DNA from: Thalassotalea sp.
Lineage (GTDB): Bacteria > Pseudomonadota > Gammaproteobacteria > Enterobacterales > Alteromonadaceae
Assembly (NCBI GenBank): GCA_029237915.1
Contig: JAQWHD010000025.1
Span: 1-64,000, forward strand
Direction of reading: 5' to 3'
DNA length: 64,000 nucleotides
Shown here piece by piece: positions 61,098-64,000 of the stretch (position 1 is its first letter; every line of letters starts with the position of its first letter). A program made the translations under genes and the position numbers. Under the pieces are notes generated by a model. It did not search any database. It had not been told where the DNA came from and was given only the letters and a program-made list of their open reading frames with translations.

Positions 61098-62639
61098 ATG
61101 AGTAAGTTAAGCTCCAGTTTATATATAGCTTTAATCGTTTCTTTTGGCGGTTTTGTATTTGGTTTTGATGCCTCTGTGATCTCTGGTGTTGTAAGCTTTG
61201 TATCCGTTGAATTTAACTTAACTGATTGGCAACAGGGTTTTGTTGTTAGCTCACCTACCCTAGGGGCGGTTATTGCCTCATCAATTGCGGGTACTGTCAG
61301 TGATAAAGTCGGCCGTAAAAAAGTACTACTGGTTATCGCGTTTTTATATCTTGCCTCTGCAATTTTTTCTACGTTCGCTACAAGTTATGAGATGTTAGTT
61401 ACCGCTAGATTTCTAGGTGGTATGGCATTCGCATCGTTAATCTTAGCACCTGTTTATATTGCCGAAATATCTCCTGCAAAACAGCGTGGTAGAATGATTT
61501 CAATTAACCAATTTAATATTGTTATCGGTTTATCAGCCGCCTATTTCACCAATTATTACTTAATTAACTTGATGCAAAGCGATGCTGCGTGGGTTGTGAG
61601 TTTAAACTTGCAAGAAAATATTTGGCGTTGGATGCTTGGCTTAGAAATCTTACCGGCATTATTATTCTTTGTTGGCCTTATGTTTATTCCTGAAAGCCCT
61701 AGGTATTTAGTAATGAAGGGTAGAGAACAAGAAGCCAAAGCAATACTCACCAGATTGCATGGTGTTAAGCTGATGGAAAAAGAGTTAGCCCAAATTGAAC
61801 AGACCAAACAAGTTAAGACCCCTAATTTATTGGCAAGCTTTAAAGAATTATTTTCTAAAAAAATGCGCTTAGTTATGGCTATTGGTGTAACTGTTGCGGT
61901 TTTTCAACAAATCACTGGCGTAAATGCTATTTACTTTTATGCGCCAAGTATTTTTGAGCAGAGTGGTGTTGGAACAAATGCAGCGTTTGCACAAGCTGTT
62001 TGGGTTGGTTTAACCAACGTAGTATTTACTATTATCGCTATGCTATTAATCGATAAAGTTGGCCGTAAGCCTCTACTCAATATTGGTCTAATTGGTATTG
62101 CCTTAAGCATGATGCTTTGCTTTATTGGCTTTAATAATGCTACTTACAAGCTTAACTCTGATGCTATTCAAACCATTAATATCGAGCAACTGAAATCTAT
62201 CGAAAATATTGAGTTTGATGATGATTTAGAGTTTAAGCAAGCTGTTATTGATGTTATTGGTAAGCAAGAATTTAAAAAGCATGAAGCGCAATTAATTCAA
62301 TCATCAATTAATATTGAACCTGCCTTTGTACTGCTTGGTATTTTAGGTTTTGTTGCTTCATTTGCGGTATCTCTTGGTCCGGTTATGTGGGTATTATTGG
62401 CTGAAATATTCCCGAACCACTTACGTGGTATTGCCATTTCATTTGTTGGCGTTATAAATTCGGCAATCAGTTTTAGTATTCAATTGATCTTTCCGTGGCA
62501 GTTATCCAACTTAGGCACAGCAATGACATTCCTACTCTATGGCTTATTTGCCATCGCAGGCTTTATCGTGATTTCCTGGTTATTACCGGAAACCAAAGGC
62601 AAAACCTTAGAACAAATAGAGCAAGACTTAGCTTCTTAA
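61098..62639 (+). CDS. Sugar porter family MFS transporter
   Basis: Proton-sugar symporter type protein, 513 residues with twelve membrane helices. Family motifs: SDKVGRKKVLL (loop 2-3), PESPRYLVMKGREQEA (before the central loop), FQQITGVNAIYFYAP (helix 7), DKVGRKPLL (loop 8-9, Gly322), and the C-terminal PETKGKTLEQIE. About 58 extra, mostly polar residues (346-404) lie between helices 9 and 10, where XylE/GalP relatives have a short loop. Substrate is unknown. Confidence 0.93.
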   Translation: MSKLSSSLYIALIVSFGGFVFGFDASVISGVVSFVSVEFNLTDWQQGFVVSSPTLGAVIASSIAGTVSDKVGRKKVLLVIAFLYLASAIFSTFATSYEMLVTARFLGGMAFASLILAPVYIAEISPAKQRGRMISINQFNIVIGLSAAYFTNYYLINLMQSDAAWVVSLNLQENIWRWMLGLEILPALLFFVGLMFIPESPRYLVMKGREQEAKAILTRLHGVKLMEKELAQIEQTKQVKTPNLLASFKELFSKKMRLVMAIGVTVAVFQQITGVNAIYFYAPSIFEQSGVGTNAAFAQAVWVGLTNVVFTIIAMLLIDKVGRKPLLNIGLIGIALSMMLCFIGFNNATYKLNSDAIQTINIEQLKSIENIEFDDDLEFKQAVIDVIGKQEFKKHEAQLIQSSINIEPAFVLLGILGFVASFAVSLGPVMWVLLAEIFPNHLRGIAISFVGVINSAISFSIQLIFPWQLSNLGTAMTFLLYGLFAIAGFIVISWLLPETKGKTLEQIEQDLAS

Positions 62640-62714
62640 AATAGTTACTCCAATAGATGAGGCTGTATTAGCTGTGGAGTAATGAATTCATTAGTTGATG
62701 AAAACTAGATAATT

Positions 62715-62742
62715 AGTCTGTGCCGATTGGTGCAGACTTTTT
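62715..62742 (+). terminator. Terminator after the sugar transporter
   Basis: AGTCTGTGCC - GATT - GGTGCAGACT (10 bp with two wobble pairs) then TTTTT. A second inverted repeat TTACTCCA/TGGAGTAA lies just upstream at 62645-62682. Confidence 0.85.
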
Positions 62743-62955
62743 CATTTTAAAGGTATACATAAATGGATATAAATCCCATTTATGTCACCTGTTGTCACAA
62801 TTGAACTTCATTTCATCGACAATTGATCACCATTAACATTATTTTTTTGGGTTAAAGTAGCCCCTGTATCCCACAAACCTCCACATTATAAACAACTTAG
62901 CGCTATCCCTTATTTATTATAGCAATTGTCGCTTATTTTAATCCCCTAACTTTAC
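62743..62955. other. Upstream part of the mraZ regulatory region
   Basis: 213 bases with no gene. Short direct repeats of TGTCAC (near 62784-62799) and CAATTG (62797-62826 area) are present; no regulator can be named. Confidence 0.35.
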
Positions 62956-62985
62956 TTGACAAGGGTTGACTATTATCACTAAACT
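62956..62985 (+). promoter_or_regulatory. mraZ (Pmra) promoter
   Basis: TTGACA (-35, 62956-62961), 18-bp spacer, TAAACT (-10, 62980-62985). A second TTGACT at 62966 is an alternative -35. Transcription would start close to the first MraZ box. Confidence 0.6.
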
Positions 62986-62993
62986 GTACCTAA

Positions 62994-63028
62994 GTGGGAA
63001 AAAGTGGAGAATTGTGGGGGGAAGTGGT
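62994..63028 (+). promoter_or_regulatory. MraZ operator: four GTGG boxes at 10-bp spacing
   Basis: GTGGG (62994), GTGGA (63004), GTGGG (63014) and GTGGT (63024) follow each other with exactly 10-bp period. MraZ is known to bind such direct repeats downstream of its own promoter and repress the dcw cluster; four in-phase boxes fit a ring-shaped MraZ multimer. Confidence 0.8.
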
Positions 63029-63078
63029 GTTGCTTAAAAAATAAGCAACTGTAAAACCTCAAACAAAACAATAAAAAT

Positions 63079-63537
63079 ATGTTCTTAGGCACCAATAAAG
63101 TTACTTTAGACAGTAAAAACAGAATTACGATACCAACCAAGTATCGCGATGACCTGTTCACTGATTTTGAGGGCAAAATGGTGTGTACTATTGATGTACA
63201 AAATGCATGTTTATTACTTTACCCTGCGGCTGCATGGGAAAAAATAAAAGCTAGGATCAGTAGTCTATCAGACTTTAATAAGGCTGAGCGTACAATAAAA
63301 CGAATATTACTTGGTAATGCGCATGCCTGTGAGCTAGATAAAAATGGTCGAATATTAATGACGCCAAGCTTACGTGAACATGCAAATTTAGGTAAAAATG
63401 TTGTACTAGTTGGATTAGATAATAAATTTGAAATTTGGGATGAATCAGCTTGGCAGTTAGAACAAGCGACTGGTTTAGAACAACTTCAGTCTGGTGAACT
63501 TGAGTTCCCTGAACGATTACAAGAGCTTTCAATATAA
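63079..63537 (+). CDS. mraZ: Transcriptional regulator MraZ
   Basis: AbrB-like DNA-binding protein, first gene of the division and cell-wall cluster, 152 residues. Two SpoVT/AbrB half domains are seen: [17 protein letters not shown] (about 10-26) and [17 protein letters not shown] (about 86-102), each with the DxxxR fold signature. It overlaps rsmH by 1 base. Confidence 0.97.
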   Translation: MFLGTNKVTLDSKNRITIPTKYRDDLFTDFEGKMVCTIDVQNACLLLYPAAAWEKIKARISSLSDFNKAERTIKRILLGNAHACELDKNGRILMTPSLREHANLGKNVVLVGLDNKFEIWDESAWQLEQATGLEQLQSGELEFPERLQELSI

Positions 63538-64000
63538 TGGCAACAGAATTTTCACATATCTCGGTACTCTTACAAGAGTCCGTGGATGCTCTAGACATAA
63601 AACCAGACGGCACTTATATCGACTGCACATTTGGTCGAGGCGGTCATTCTGGGTTGATATTAAAAACCTTGGGTGATAATGGTCGTTTAATCGCGATCGA
63701 CAGGGATCCGACAGCAATAGAGTCTGCGCTTAGATTTGCTGACGACCCTCGCTTTTCTATTGTTCATAACGGCTTTGCTGAACTTACTAATATTGCAATC
63801 GATTTAGACGTTACTGATAAAGTTGACGGTATTCTACTCGACCTTGGTATTTCTTCTCCGCAAATTGATGATGCGAGTCGTGGTTTTAGCTTTATGCGTG
63901 ACGGCCCTTTAGATATGCGTATGGATACTAGTAAAGGGCAAACTGCAGCACAGTGGATTAACACTGCTGATGTTGAAGACATTACTTGGGTATTAAGAAC
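63537..64000 (+). CDS. rsmH: 16S rRNA N4-C1402 methyltransferase RsmH (partial, runs off the window)
   Basis: SAM-dependent enzyme that methylates the base of C1402 of 16S rRNA, the same nucleotide that RsmI (45758-46621) methylates on the ribose. Only the first 154 codons are in the window. [25 protein letters not shown] (SAM motif I) and [15 protein letters not shown] are present; [14 protein letters not shown] matches the family. The ATG overlaps the mraZ stop TAA. Confidence 0.97.
   Translation, partial: MATEFSHISVLLQESVDALDIKPDGTYIDCTFGRGGHSGLILKTLGDNGRLIAIDRDPTAIESALRFADDPRFSIVHNGFAELTNIAIDLDVTDKVDGILLDLGISSPQIDDASRGFSFMRDGPLDMRMDTSKGQTAAQWINTADVEDITWVLR

Noticed and set aside
62784-62800. 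CRP-like site TGTCA...TCACA before mraZ
   Set aside because: The half sites are 7 bases apart instead of 6 and the left half is TGTCA, not TGTGA; it also reads as a direct repeat of TGTCAC.

Overview
The window is chromosomal core DNA of a marine gammaproteobacterium of the order Alteromonadales. Protein style, AT-rich codon use, the MSHA-like prepilin, the yhdP-nit-tldD-darP-pmbA order and the petABC-sspAB order all fit Colwelliaceae (Colwellia or Thalassotalea type). That placement is inference from gene order and protein style, not from a marker-gene comparison. I see no prophage, insertion sequence, CRISPR array, tRNA, rRNA operon or recognisable defence system.

Layout. (1) 1-2.8 kb: end of the rpsR-rplI ribosomal operon, a palindromic MITE-like element, a PLP-dependent D-cysteine desulfhydrase/ACC deaminase homologue, and an orphan MshB-like prepilin. 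(2) 3.2-16.2 kb: cell shape and envelope genes mreBCD, then maf, rng, yhdP, a nitrilase-family amidase, tldD, darP and pmbA. (3) 16.4-25.8 kb, minus strand: yrbG, kdsD, kdsC, lptC, lptA, lptB, rpoN, hpf, ptsN, rapZ, ptsO, mgtE (Kdo synthesis, LPS transport, sigma-54 and nitrogen-PTS). (4) 26.2-32.1 kb: a Tsx-like outer-membrane channel, then mlaFEDCB, ibaG and murA. (5) 32.2-41.7 kb: degS and degQ, zapG, zapE, rplM-rpsI, petABC and sspAB. (6) 42.0-46.6 kb: lpoA-yraN-diaA-dolP facing rsmI, then a glutathione transferase. (7) 47.3-48.3 kb: rnpB (RNase P RNA) followed by a diverged partial copy of its own 3' half. (8) 48.4-62.6 kb: S9 peptidase, malic enzyme, a giant hybrid histidine kinase, pgi, tkt and a sugar transporter. 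(9) 63.1 kb to the end: mraZ and the 5' part of rsmH, the start of the division and cell-wall cluster.

Much of the window serves the Gram-negative envelope: the elongasome (mreBCD), peptidoglycan (murA, lpoA, mraZ-rsmH), LPS (kds, lpt), phospholipid asymmetry (mla, yhdP), outer-membrane quality control (degS, degQ, dolP) and division (zapE, zapG).

The points most worth a second look are not new protein systems. They are two local duplications and several small palindromes. A 108-bp tandem duplication at the mreD-maf junction leaves a 34-codon ghost of the maf start directly in front of maf. A 257-bp (up to 289-bp) duplication of the rnpB 3' half carries stem changes that keep base pairing. 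Structured intergenic repeats occur at several places, and the mraZ leader has four GTGG boxes at exact 10-bp spacing.
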